Source: Blastocatellia bacterium
Lineage (GTDB): Bacteria > Acidobacteriota > Blastocatellia > HR10 > J050
DNA: 54,445 nucleotides
Direction: 5' to 3'
Assembly (NCBI GenBank): GCA_025054955.1
Contig: JANWZE010000085.1
Coordinates: 1-54,445 of the forward strand
Below the pieces are notes generated by a model. The model did no database searches and was not told the origin of the DNA. It saw only the letters and a program-made list of their open reading frames with translations. The translations under genes were made by a program, and so were the position numbers. Shown piece by piece: positions 30,593-41,120 of this stretch (the first letter of the stretch is position 1; the number at the start of each line of letters is the position of its first letter).

Positions 30593-31117
30593 TTAGGAAT
30601 TTGCCTGTTGATTGGGCGTGCCGCTGTCTTGACTCAGACGGAAGATCAGGCACGTTGTCGTCCCGTGGGCATAGAGCAGGCCGGATTGGTCAAACACCCG
30701 CGCCTGCGCCGTTGCAATGCGACCGCCTCGATAAATGACTTCGCCTTCACAACGAAGAGGCCCGGTCTGGATCGTCACCGCGCGGACGTAGTTCACATGA
30801 AGCTCAAGGGTCGTGCTGCCTTCGCCACGGGGCAACATCGTATGAATCGCGCAGGCCATCGCCGAATCCATCACCGTCGCCAGCAGCCCGCCATGCACGA
30901 CTCCCAGTGGATTGTAATGGCATTCGTGCGGCGAAACGACAAACACAACACGTCCGGGGCTGACCTCAACCAGATCGTATCCCATCAACGAGGCAATCGG
31001 CGGAGCTGGGAGCTGTTGCCGCTGGATCGCTTGTAGGTATTCCAGGCCGCTCATCTGCCTCGCCGTGGCAGCCACCGCCTGCGGGTCTGCCCATGTAATC
31101 GTGCGCTCACGTTTCAT
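30593..31117 (-). CDS. PaaI-type acyl-CoA thioesterase (hotdog fold)
   Basis: 174-residue cytoplasmic thioesterase. After a helical extension the hotdog domain shows LMGYDLVEVSPGRVVFVVSPHECHYNPLGVVHGGLLATVMDSAMACAIHTML. Here HYNPLGVVHGG followed by the Asp in TVMDSA is the PaaI active-site pattern. TTLELHVNYVRAV and the final YAHGTTTCLIF strands follow. GAGGTGATGAC precedes the ATG. It lies 160 bp upstream of the thiolase start on the same strand, so a joint role in acyl-CoA turnover is plausible. Substrate chain length is not readable. Confidence 0.9.
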   Translation of the reverse strand: MKRERTITWADPQAVAATARQMSGLEYLQAIQRQQLPAPPIASLMGYDLVEVSPGRVVFVVSPHECHYNPLGVVHGGLLATVMDSAMACAIHTMLPRGEGSTTLELHVNYVRAVTIQTGPLRCEGEVIYRGGRIATAQARVFDQSGLLYAHGTTTCLIFRLSQDSGTPNQQANS

Positions 31118-31127
31118 GTCATCACCT

Positions 31128-31353
31128 CACATATCGTCCAGTTTTTGTCGCCAGGCTTCAATCTGCGCCGCATGGTGCGGCAAATGCTTCAACACAACAG
31201 CACGAACCAGCTTGAACGTGACCGATGACTCGACAATGTCATCGGGCGCCCTGCGTCGCCGTCCGAAATGAAGACCTCCGCCAACTCGTCCAGCGCCTCC
31301 AGCTCGTGAAAGATTACCTGATGCCTCATTGCGAGCCGGTTGTCAGCAATCAT
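31128..31353 (-). pseudogene. Possible frameshifted small protein-coding remnant
   Basis: On the minus strand the frame from the ATG at 31353 reads MIADNRLAMRHQVIFHELEAL, then DELAEVFISDGDAGRP. Past about 31245 this frame ends shortly. A neighbouring frame continues sensibly as DIVESSVTFKLVRAVVLKHL, then PHHAAQIEAWRQKLDDM, and stops at 31128. The two halves look like one soluble helical protein of about 75 residues split by a single-base shift. It lies between the thioesterase and Uma2-type genes. I do not recognise the family; a sequencing error could give the same picture. Confidence 0.35.
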
Positions 31354-31442
31354 TGGTTTTCCCTTGGCGTCATCTTGCGTATTTTGCAGGTGGCCGTTTC
31401 GCCTTCGCCCGCTGAACCTCGGTATTGAGCTCGATTGCTAGT

Positions 31443-31937
31443 TCACACTGTGCACCGACAACCGCATTCGAACTGGATCGCCACGGGCGATACGTGGCGG
31501 GTTACTCGATCGCGCCGAACATGCAATACTAACAGCGTGTATGGATCGAACACCACCACATCCTTGACTCCTTGAGACAAGTAAAAATGAGGCCCGATTT
31601 CCAGGTCCTTGGCCTCATGCCCCTTGCTGATCACTTCAATGACCGCCTCAGGAATCAGCGTCACGGCTTCTTCTTCTTCGTCAGGCTCGCGGCAAAAGAT
31701 GGCAATGTCCGGACGCTTCAGTGAACCGTCGGGAAAGCTGATGTATATATCGGCGGCGTGAATACATTCGCAGGTTGCGACTGGCTCAGATGGTTGTGAG
31801 CCTCGTTCAATCGTCGCACGGATGCGATCAACGGCCTTCTGGTGCTTCCAGACCGGATGCGGCTCCCAGATGGGCAGACCACCGACAATCTCAAGACGAA
31901 TGCCCAGCTCATCTGCGCGTAAGAATTTTTTATCCAT
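31443..31937 (-). CDS. Uma2-family (DUF820) putative restriction-like endonuclease
   Basis: I start it at the ATG at 31937 (MDKKFLRADELGIRLEIVGG), preceded by GGGAAA, giving 164 residues; upstream in-frame Mets read unlikely sequence. The PD-(D/E)xK-like core is visible: CIHAADIYISFPDGSLKRPDIAIFC with its Asp, then LIPEAVIEVISKGHEAKDLEIGPHFYLSQGVKDVVVFDP. This is the usual Uma2 pattern of RPDIA, EVxS and a final VWxVDP-like strand. The family is abundant in cyanobacteria and some Acidobacteriota; its biological role is not established. C-terminus ends in VQFECGC-like Cys-rich text that may be divergent. Confidence 0.8.
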   Translation of the reverse strand: MDKKFLRADELGIRLEIVGGLPIWEPHPVWKHQKAVDRIRATIERGSQPSEPVATCECIHAADIYISFPDGSLKRPDIAIFCREPDEEEEAVTLIPEAVIEVISKGHEAKDLEIGPHFYLSQGVKDVVVFDPYTLLVLHVRRDRVTRHVSPVAIQFECGCRCTV

Positions 31938-32487
31938 CGTCGTATTTCCCAAGGTTACCGAGTTAAGCATAAGCCGGTGAATCGAGCAAGTCTCCCGTCG
32001 AAGCCTCATGCAAGCCGGCTCCTCTGTGCGAGTCCTGCGAGCCTGTGATTACGGAGCACCATTTTTCCGCCTTCTGACTCGCGGGTAGCGCAATGGCTCA
32101 AGGTAGTGTTTTTTCATTCTGCCAGGGAGGCGGTTAGTGCCGTCAGCTCATTCATAGCCTGCCCATGATGGCGGCACATCGCGTTGGCGTCGCGCGCGGA
32201 CGACATTTGAATCATTCAGGCGGTGCTTTCACTCGTCGCTACGCGACGGCTTGCTCTGACCACCCTCGTGATGCCGTCCTTAAAAGAACCGCTTCACTTC
32301 ATGCTGCCCTTACGCGGCTTGGCATGAACGTGTTTGCCGACCGCGTCGCGCGTGTGGCGTCGGATTCCAAGGCTGTTAATGTTTGCTCACCGTCAATTGC
32401 ATCGGGTCGGATTCCCAAGCTGTTGATGTTTGCTCACCGATCATCCATGCTCATTCGGCAGAGGTCTGCGCGCGGTGACGAGCCATC
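31938..32487. repeat. Spacer with a 33-bp tandem repeat (32360-32392 and 32407-32439)
   Basis: TCGGATTCCAAGGCTGTTAA...TTTGCTCACCG occurs twice with a 47-bp period and about three differences. It lies about 50-130 bp upstream of the ligase/ACP/PlsC gene. Otherwise the 550-bp region between divergent genes shows no gene, and no clear promoter was recognised. Confidence 0.6.
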
Positions 32488-35049
32488 ATGAGTTGGTCTA
32501 TCATATTTTCTGCTATGCGCCGGGAGACGTTAGTGGACTTCTTTCAGGATATGGCCAACGCGCGCGGCGAGTTCCTCGTCTACGACGACGGCTATCGAAG
32601 CTGGTCGTACACGTATTCGGATGTCGCGCGAGCGGCCAAGGCGTTTGCCGTGCGACTGGAGGCCGCCGGCATTGGCAAAGGTGACAAAGTCATCATCTGG
32701 AGCGAGAATCGCCCGGAGTGGGTCGTGGCGTTCTGGGGTTGCCTGCTGGTCGGCGCCGTGGTAGTTCCAATTGATTATCGGGCGTCGAGCAATTTCCTAC
32801 AACGCGTTCGACAGATCGTACAGCCGCGGCTCATACTGATTGGCGAGGAGGTTTCATTCAGTGACGGCGATGCTTCGCCGCCCGTCTGGCCGCTCAGTGA
32901 GATCACCGCGTCAATGGAACAATGGGCTGATCGAGCCACGATCGAGTCAATCAGCGCGTCACTTGCATTGCCCAGCCGCGATGATGTCATCCAGATCATC
33001 TTCACCTCTGGAGCGACTGCTGAACCGAAAGGCGTGCTAATTACACACCGCAATATCCTGGCCAACATTGTTCCAGTGGAAAATGAAATCCTGAAGTACC
33101 GCTGGCTTGGTCGCCCGTTCTTTCCGTTGCGGTTTCTCAATCTGTTGCCGCTCAGCCATCTGTTTGGGCAGGCGATGACAATGTTCATTCCGCCGATGCT
33201 GCCGGGCACAGTTGTGTTCATGCGCGGCTACAATCCAGAGCGCATCATCAAGCAAATTCGTATGCGGCGCATCTCGGTCTTGGTCTGTGTGCCGAAAATT
33301 CTGGAGGTGCTGCGCGAGTATATTGTTCATGTTGATCCGAAGGCAGCCCGCATGAAGCCGGTTCGGCGACACGTGCTTCGACGGTGGTGGATGTACCGAA
33401 AGGTGCATCGCCTGTTCGGGATGAAATTCTGGAGTTTTGTTGTCGGCGCAGCGCCGCTGGACCCGGCGTTGGAAGCGTTCTGGTCTGGTCTGGGGTTTCT
33501 GGTGATTCAAGGTTACGGATTGACGGAAACGGCTCCGATTGTCACGCTGAATCATCCGTTTAACGCGCAGGCCGGTTCGGTCGGCAAGGCGCTGCCGGGC
33601 GTTGAAGTGAAGATCGCGCCGGATGGCGAGATTCTGGTACGCGGCGAAAATGTCACCGTTGGTTACTACTGCGCTGATGATGAAACAGCTCAAGCGTTCG
33701 AGGATGGTTGGCTACATACGGGTGACATCGGCGCATTTGATGAAGAAGGCCGCTTGTACGTGCGCGGACGCAAAAAAGAGATGATCGTCACGCCGGAGGG
33801 CTTGAATGTGTTTCCTGAGGATGTCGAGCGGGTGTTAGAGCGGATTGCCGGCGTGCGTGAAGCAGCCGTCATCGGCGTCACGAGAGGCGGTCAGGAGCGT
33901 GTTCATGCGGTGCTCGTGCTGGAAACAGGCGGCGCCAAGAACATTCCGTTGGTTCATCCGGCTGAGGTTGTGCGGCTGGCCAACCAACAACTGGAAGAGC
34001 ATCAGAAGATACGTGGCTTCAGCGTCTGGCCTGGAGATGCGCTGCCACGCACCGAGGGGACGCGCAAACTGAAGCGCCGGCAGATCAAGCAATGGGTTGA
34101 ACAGGGCAGTGTCCCGCGTTCGGAGCCAGCGGCTGAGGATCGGCTGGCCGCTCTGCTGGCTAAATACGCAGGCGACCGTCCGCTCACATCGAACGTGACG
34201 CTGGAAGAACTTGGCTTAAGCTCGCTAGAGCGCATTGAATTGACGATGGAGCTGGAAGAACAATTTCAAACGAGCCTGGATGAAACAGTCCTATCACAGG
34301 CGCGCGACCTGGGGGAACTGCGCGCGTTGCTGGCGCAGGCGGCCCGCGAACCTGCCGCCAGTCCGATTCAATTTCCCGCGTGGAATCGGCGCTGGCTGGC
34401 TTGCGGCGTTCGTCGGCTCGGTTTGGCGCTGTTGATTCTGCCGCTGACGCGGCTGTTTGCTTGGATACGGGTTGAAGGCCGTGAACATTTGCAGGCACTG
34501 GACGGGCCAGCCATTTTCGCTGCAAATCACCAGAGTCATTTGGACACACCGGTCATTTTTGCAGCCTTGCCGCCACGCTGGCGTTACCGGCTGGCGCCGG
34601 CCATGTCGAAGGAATTTTTCAAAGCCCACTTCTTTCCTGCTCAACATGGGCGATGGCAGTGGTTAACCAACAGCGTGAACTATTATCTGGCGTGTTTATT
34701 CTTCAACGCCTTCCCACTGCCGCAACAAGAAGCTGGAGCCCGGCAGGCGCTTAGTTACATGGGTGAGCTGGTCAGTGAAGGTTACTGTATCCTGATTTTT
34801 CCTGAAGGCCGGCGCACAGAGCAGGGAGAAATCAGTCGGTTTCAAGGCGGTGTCGGCATGATTGCCTCGCGGCTTCATCTGCCAGTTGTGCCCGTGCGGC
34901 TGGAGGGACTGGAGCGCGTGTTACACCAGTCTTGGAAAATGGCTCGACCTGGCCCGGTCAAGGTCATTTTTGGTCGGCCACTTCAACTGCAGGGACATGA
35001 TTACTCGCAACTGGCATGGCAGGTTGAGCAAGCTGTTCGGCAACTGTGA
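32488..35049 (+). CDS. Acyl-ligase / acyl carrier protein / PlsC acyltransferase fusion
   Basis: 853-residue three-domain protein. Residues about 10-540 are an AMP-forming acyl ligase: IIFTSGATAEPKGVLITHRN (A3), GYGLTETAPI (A5), GWLHTGDIGAFDEEGRLYVRG (A7/A8) and the catalytic Lys region EGTRKLKRRQI. Residues about 550-620 form an ACP with LEELGLSSLERIELTMELEE, where a Ser near 577 would carry phosphopantetheine. Residues about 645-850 are a 1-acylglycerol-3-phosphate acyltransferase-like domain: NHQSHLD (HX4D, about residue 680) and FPEGRRTEQG (about 772), preceded by a hydrophobic stretch. It resembles Aas-type enzymes but adds an ACP. It could load a fatty acid on its own ACP and pass it to a glycerolipid (inference). 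A start at Met10 is possible. First gene of the proposed lipid locus. Confidence 0.9.
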   Translation: MSWSIIFSAMRRETLVDFFQDMANARGEFLVYDDGYRSWSYTYSDVARAAKAFAVRLEAAGIGKGDKVIIWSENRPEWVVAFWGCLLVGAVVVPIDYRASSNFLQRVRQIVQPRLILIGEEVSFSDGDASPPVWPLSEITASMEQWADRATIESISASLALPSRDDVIQIIFTSGATAEPKGVLITHRNILANIVPVENEILKYRWLGRPFFPLRFLNLLPLSHLFGQAMTMFIPPMLPGTVVFMRGYNPERIIKQIRMRRISVLVCVPKILEVLREYIVHVDPKAARMKPVRRHVLRRWWMYRKVHRLFGMKFWSFVVGAAPLDPALEAFWSGLGFLVIQGYGLTETAPIVTLNHPFNAQAGSVGKALPGVEVKIAPDGEILVRGENVTVGYYCADDETAQAFEDGWLHTGDIGAFDEEGRLYVRGRKKEMIVTPEGLNVFPEDVERVLERIAGVREAAVIGVTRGGQERVHAVLVLETGGAKNIPLVHPAEVVRLANQQLEEHQKIRGFSVWPGDALPRTEGTRKLKRRQIKQWVEQGSVPRSEPAAEDRLAALLAKYAGDRPLTSNVTLEELGLSSLERIELTMELEEQFQTSLDETVLSQARDLGELRALLAQAAREPAASPIQFPAWNRRWLACGVRRLGLALLILPLTRLFAWIRVEGREHLQALDGPAIFAANHQSHLDTPVIFAALPPRWRYRLAPAMSKEFFKAHFFPAQHGRWQWLTNSVNYYLACLFFNAFPLPQQEAGARQALSYMGELVSEGYCILIFPEGRRTEQGEISRFQGGVGMIASRLHLPVVPVRLEGLERVLHQSWKMARPGPVKVIFGRPLQLQGHDYSQLAWQVEQAVRQL

Positions 35050-35071
35050 GTGCGCTTGCCCACGCTTTTTT
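35050..35071 (+). terminator. Weak intrinsic terminator candidate after the ligase fusion
   Basis: GTGCG-CTTG-CCCAC forms a short stem with one mismatch (35050-35063), followed by GC and a run of six T (35066-35071). It begins right after the stop codon. Stem is weak; only the T tract supports it. Confidence 0.3.
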
Positions 35072-35077
35072 GGTTCT

Positions 35078-35175
35078 AGAGTGGGTTGCAAATGATTTTA
35101 CCCTGGCGGCCCCGCATCGTGCGGGCTCATGCACGCTGGAACGCTCACAGGGCAGACTCGTTCGCAAACCGCTCT
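35078..35175. repeat. Palindromic element of about 98 bp
   Basis: Ends AGAGTGGGTTGCAAAT (35078-) and TTCGCAAACCGCTCT (-35175) are inverted repeats with few mismatches. The middle has CCCGCA-TCG-TGCGGG. Sequence TTGCAAAT...TACCCTGG also occurs at 45547-45571, and GCGGGCTCATGCACGCTG occurs inverted at 45582-45600, so this is a dispersed family. No coding capacity. Confidence 0.65.
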
Positions 35176-35195
35176 GACTGCCGATCAAAAATTTA

Positions 35196-35234
35196 TTGTC
35201 AACTTGACAATCAAGTATGATTTAACTTTATACT
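35196..35234 (+). promoter_or_regulatory. Candidate promoter with palindromic operator ahead of the first radical SAM gene
   Basis: TTGTCAA-C-TTGACAA (35196-35210) is a perfect 7-bp inverted repeat around one base. Its right half includes a perfect -35 TTGACA (35204-35209). TATACT at 35229-35234 is a -10-like hexamer at 19 bp (TTTATA at 17 bp is an alternative). The stretch is AT-rich against its surroundings. The placement, an operator over the -35 and 140 bp before the ATG at 35376, suggests a repressed promoter for the radical SAM genes. Confidence 0.5.
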
Positions 35235-35375
35235 AACGCTCTTCCAGGGTTGGGCATTTGATAAAGAATAATGATGAACAGAAATTCACGGTGGGAGTAC
35301 ATGTCCATCACAGTGCTGAAGGGTCGTGGCCTGTTTAGGTTGCGTGGGTAGCGGTGCGCTTTTGGGGCAATAATT

Positions 35376-36425
35376 ATGAATGCATGGCGTAAACTCAGAA
35401 GCCACTATCGGGAGTTTATGTTTCTTGCTAAAGGCCTGCTGTGGACAGACCGGCCGGTGCTGGCACACTTGATTCCGATCCGTCGTTGTAATCTGTCGTG
35501 CGCTTATTGCAATGAATACGACAGTGTTTCTGCGCCTGTGCCTACTGAAACGATGTTCCGTCGCGTGGACAAACTGGCCAGTCTGGGGACGTTGGCCATC
35601 ACCATCAGCGGAGGCGAGCCGTTGCTGCATCCTGACTTGGAAGCGATCATTCGTCGAATCCGTCAGCATGGGATTTTGACCGGCTTGATTACCAACGGCT
35701 ATTTGTTGACGCAGGAGCGCATTCTGAAGTTGAATGAGGCTGGGTTAGAGTACTTGCAGATTAGCATTGATAATGTCAACCCTGATGACGTATCCAAGAA
35801 GAGCCTCAAAGTGTTGGATAAGAAGTTGGTCTGGTTGTCGCAACTGGCCGAGTTCAAGGTCAACATCAATTCAGTTATTGGCGGCGGCATCAAAACGCCC
35901 CAGGATGCGCTGGTCATTAGCAAGCGTGCATTGGAATTAGGCTTTTCTAGCTCGTTGGGTGTCATTCATGATGGAACGGGCACGCTGAAGCCGCTCAGAG
36001 GCATCGAGCGAGAGGTCTATTTTGAAATGAAGCGACTTCGTAAAAGCAGCTATGCGCGGGTAGATTACTTCCAACGAAATCTTGTGGATGGTAAGCCGAA
36101 TCGCTGGCGTTGCCGAGCAGGCGCGCGGTACTTGTACATTTGCGAAGACGGGTTGGTGCATTACTGCTCGCAGCAGCGAGGGTATCCGGGTGTGCCGTTG
36201 GAACACTACACGAAAGAGGACATCCGCCGCGAGTATTTGACTAAGAAAGCGTGCGCGCCTTACTGCACCGTGTCGTGCGTCAATCAGGTGGCGACGTTCG
36301 ATTTCTGGCGCGATCCACAGACGCTGCCGGCTAAAGGGATAGTTCGCAAGGAAGCGGTTCAAGCCATCAAGTTATACCAGATTCAAACATCGCCGAGCCG
36401 CTTGAGCAAATATGCCGGGAGGTAG
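35376..36425 (+). CDS. Radical SAM protein with C-terminal Cys-rich (SPASM/twitch-like) region
   Basis: 349-residue cytoplasmic radical SAM enzyme. It has the cluster motif [10 protein letters not shown] (Cys38, Cys42, Cys45; CX3CX2C), the SAM-binding [11 protein letters not shown] (about residues 78-87), TNGYLL and the LQISIDN strand. The C-terminal third has Cys residues in [17 protein letters not shown] and [12 protein letters not shown], as in proteins with auxiliary iron-sulfur clusters. The very N-terminus ([19 protein letters not shown]) could be an amphipathic membrane-contact helix. It is followed 368 bp downstream by the Tes-like radical SAM gene. Substrate unknown; a lipid-linked role is suggested by its neighbours. 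The ATG at 35376 has only a weak GGGG ribosome site. Confidence 0.88.
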   Translation: MNAWRKLRSHYREFMFLAKGLLWTDRPVLAHLIPIRRCNLSCAYCNEYDSVSAPVPTETMFRRVDKLASLGTLAITISGGEPLLHPDLEAIIRRIRQHGILTGLITNGYLLTQERILKLNEAGLEYLQISIDNVNPDDVSKKSLKVLDKKLVWLSQLAEFKVNINSVIGGGIKTPQDALVISKRALELGFSSSLGVIHDGTGTLKPLRGIEREVYFEMKRLRKSSYARVDYFQRNLVDGKPNRWRCRAGARYLYICEDGLVHYCSQQRGYPGVPLEHYTKEDIRREYLTKKACAPYCTVSCVNQVATFDFWRDPQTLPAKGIVRKEAVQAIKLYQIQTSPSRLSKYAGR

Positions 36426-36793
36426 CCGCTGGGAGGGTTGTTACGAAGGACTCATCTATAATGTTTTACCAAGGACGCCATCGGACGTGGTCAGGGCAGC
36501 TTCGCCACAAGCAGCAGGGGCGACAGAAGTATCAGGCTGACGCCACTGTCGGGTGGTGGAGCCGTCTCGGAGCAGACTGCCTGGGCAGCAATGTCGCTGG
36601 CTGTTTGCCCGACCACCGGCTGCTTGACGCCGGTGTGGCCGACGGCTATTCTTGCCACGACGCTGACTTGTATCCCATCCAAGGGGGCGAATTAGAAGCT
36701 GGATCGCCAATTCAGCTTCTATGGAGATTCATGCCGGCGAAGGTGATGGGATGAGGCAGGTGCTTTGCCGGCGATCGTTAAGGAGATATATAT
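36426..36793. other. Spacer between radical SAM genes; very strong ribosome site at its end
   Basis: No convincing gene in these 368 bp; frames of 97 codons (plus, 36461-36754) and 63 codons (minus, 36491-36682) have no recognisable domain. AAGGAG (36780-36785) followed by ATATATAT directly before the ATG at 36794 is an unusually strong, unstructured initiation site, suggesting high translation of the next gene. Confidence 0.5.
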
Positions 36794-38947
<2,154 letters not shown>

Positions 38948-38977
38948 TCACGCTGATCTGGATAGCAACACGTTGCG

Positions 38978-39008
38978 GGCCGCCGGACGAAAGCCTCCTC
39001 CGGCGGCC
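38978..39008. other. Strong G+C hairpin between two radical SAM genes
   Basis: GGCCGCCGGA (38978-38987) and TCCGGCGGCC (38999-39008) form a perfect 10-bp stem with an 11-nt loop, 31 bp after the stop of the Tes-like gene. No T tract follows, so it may stabilise the upstream mRNA or act as a factor-dependent terminator. Confidence 0.5.
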
Positions 39009-39137
39009 TGCCCCCAGTTTGCTGGCTGTGATTTCCGACCATGCTTGTCATGCCGTTGCGCATCACGCCCGATATAAAATCCAAACTCACGCAGGGGCTG
39101 TCTCATCGGCCCTTGATTTTCAAGAGGAGAAGTCTTG

Positions 39138-40814
39138 ATGAATCATCCGGGAAGAAAGATCGTGCTTGCTGCCAGTAATTCGGAATCATCCGAGTACATG
39201 CGCAGCACATGGCGGCAGATGTTGCTGGCAACGCTGCCCATGCGATACGCTCGTTTCGTTTCGGATATTTCTGTCACTAACGAGACCTGGCCTGATGGTC
39301 AGGCCAAATACGTGCCCACTGGCTTGCGGGTCATTGAATCGCTGTTGCTGGAGAAGTTCCGACCCGAAGACATTGCTGTTTGTTATCCCGATCAATTGCC
39401 GTGGTTCGTCGGCGATGAGACGCGGGTTGTTGGCATTCATGCGCATAATCCGCTGGGCATCACGTTTGCCACCGATGTCTATGCAAAGTTCTATGGCCGC
39501 CAGATTGAACCGGTCAATGCTGGCGAGTTTCGCAAGCTGATTCTGCATCCGGTGCTTCGTCAGCATAAGCATCATTTGAAGATCATTGTTGGCGGCCCCG
39601 GCTCGTGGCAAATCGAGAAGAAGAATCTGCAAGACGAATGGCAAATTGACTGCATTGTTGACGGGGAAGCCGAGGATGTCGCCGTTGATCTGTTTGAGAA
39701 GGCGATTCGGGGCGAGCCGTTGCCGCGCAAGGTGGAATGTCGAAGCCCGCGCTTGGAAAAGATTCCGATCCTGCGCCATCGCGCCACCTACGGCGCAGTC
39801 GAGATCACGCGCGGCTGCGGGCGTGGCTGTCAGTTTTGCTCGATTGCCCTGCGCAGCGGCAAGAGCCTGCCGCTGGAGCATATCCTGGCCAGCGTGCGCC
39901 ATCAGGTGGCCGAAGGCGCTGATACGATTTTGCTTGTCACCGAAGATATCTTTCTCTACGAGCAAGGCCCACGATTTGAAACCAACGTGCCGGCGCTCAA
40001 GCGCCTGTATGAATCAATTGCGGCTGTTCCCGGCGTCAAGTACCTGACACAGTCGCATGGGACCATGGCGCCGATTGTCAAAGACCCGCATCTGGTCGAG
40101 GAATTGTCGCCGGTGGCAGTGGGCAAGAGCGTCCATCGGCATCGCGCCTCCACGCATCCGGAGAAGCGCTACGCCAATTTGTTCATCGGGCTGGAGACTG
40201 GCTCGGTGCGCTTGTTCAAACAATTCATGAAAGGCAAAGGCTATCCGTATCGGCCAGAACAATGGCCGGATGTCGTGCTCAAGGGCATGGAAATTCTCAA
40301 TAAGCATAATTGGTTTCCCTTCTGCACATGGATCATTGGCTTGCCTGGCGAAACGCGCGAGGACACCAAGGAGTCGCTCGATTTGCTCTTCGCCTTGAAG
40401 GACGCCAAGTGGTGCGTCATTCCGACGTTGTTTGTGCCGCTGGAAGATACGCGGCTGGAAAAGAACGAGAGCGCCAAATTGGTTGACTTGACCGACCTGC
40501 AATGGGAGTTCTTCTTCACCTGCTGGCGCTATAATCAGCAATTCTTCTACAACAATCTGAGGACCAATTTGAAGTTTAGTCTGGGCGTGCCCATCTACTA
40601 CTACTTGCTCGGACGCAAGCTGTTTGGCAAGGCGATGAAGTATCCGTTATTGCGGCTGGGTCACTTCCCGGAATGGTATCTGCGTCGCCATTTGTACCTG
40701 GATTTTAGCGGGCGGAGCAAACCCAAACTGAAGGTGCCGGAGCACGTCGAGATTCCTGAGCACCGTCACCGGCCGGGGATTCCTGAATTGGAGATGGCTC
40801 ACTTGATGAGTTGA
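39138..40814 (+). CDS. Cobalamin-type radical SAM protein
   Basis: 558 residues from the ATG at 39138, with GAGGAG eight bases upstream. Residues about 1-200 look like a B12-binding-type Rossmann region: VVGIHAHNPLGIT and KIIVGGPGSWQI followed by DCIVDGEAEDV. The axial DxHxxG motif is not canonical, so cobalamin binding is uncertain. The radical SAM domain has EITRGCGRGCQFCSIALRSG (CX3CX2C, Cys about 227, 231, 234). Later come LFIGLETGSVRLF and TWIIGLPGETREDTKESLDLL, typical of the BchE/HpnJ-like class. A basic aromatic C-terminal segment (YYYLLGRKLFGKAMKYPLLRLGHF) could contact membrane. Such enzymes methylate or cyclise unreactive carbons; ring synthases of archaeal tetraethers belong to this class. 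Confidence 0.88.
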   Translation: MNHPGRKIVLAASNSESSEYMRSTWRQMLLATLPMRYARFVSDISVTNETWPDGQAKYVPTGLRVIESLLLEKFRPEDIAVCYPDQLPWFVGDETRVVGIHAHNPLGITFATDVYAKFYGRQIEPVNAGEFRKLILHPVLRQHKHHLKIIVGGPGSWQIEKKNLQDEWQIDCIVDGEAEDVAVDLFEKAIRGEPLPRKVECRSPRLEKIPILRHRATYGAVEITRGCGRGCQFCSIALRSGKSLPLEHILASVRHQVAEGADTILLVTEDIFLYEQGPRFETNVPALKRLYESIAAVPGVKYLTQSHGTMAPIVKDPHLVEELSPVAVGKSVHRHRASTHPEKRYANLFIGLETGSVRLFKQFMKGKGYPYRPEQWPDVVLKGMEILNKHNWFPFCTWIIGLPGETREDTKESLDLLFALKDAKWCVIPTLFVPLEDTRLEKNESAKLVDLTDLQWEFFFTCWRYNQQFFYNNLRTNLKFSLGVPIYYYLLGRKLFGKAMKYPLLRLGHFPEWYLRRHLYLDFSGRSKPKLKVPEHVEIPEHRHRPGIPELEMAHLMS

Positions 40815-41120
40815 GCCACAGGCCGGATGATGTTCATCACTCATCGGAGACACACGCCGAGCGGCTTGGCGCAGGCGTGAGGCACCTCTTGCTGATGAGT
40901 AACGGCTCAGATGCGTATATGCAGAACGCGGCGTTGATCTGACTCTACTGACGATCATGATGTGCGCCGAGCTGCACGCACTGCGTCGTATGGCGTGTGC
41001 GACGGCTGCCGCAACATCAAGGTTCATCTACCAAGGCTCGTATATGCAACGTGCCCGAGCAGGCAGGCGTCCAAACACCCGCTTGTGAATGATAGTGACT
41101 GCTCAATGGAGGCAATGCTT
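40815..41120. other. Spacer before the crystallin-like gene
   Basis: About 306 bp without a supported gene. CTCATC...GATGAG (near 40842 and 40895) with CACGCC/GGCGTG nested inside could form a long hairpin. An in-frame extension upstream of 41121 is open but has no export signal or ribosome site. Confidence 0.4.

Noticed and set aside
36461-36754. 97-codon frame between the radical SAM genes
   Set aside because: No recognisable domain and composition like non-coding sequence; a 63-codon antisense frame is equally open.
40962-41120. 53-codon extension of the crystallin-like protein
   Set aside because: It would hide the signal peptide; the ribosome site GGAGG is spaced for the ATG at 41121.
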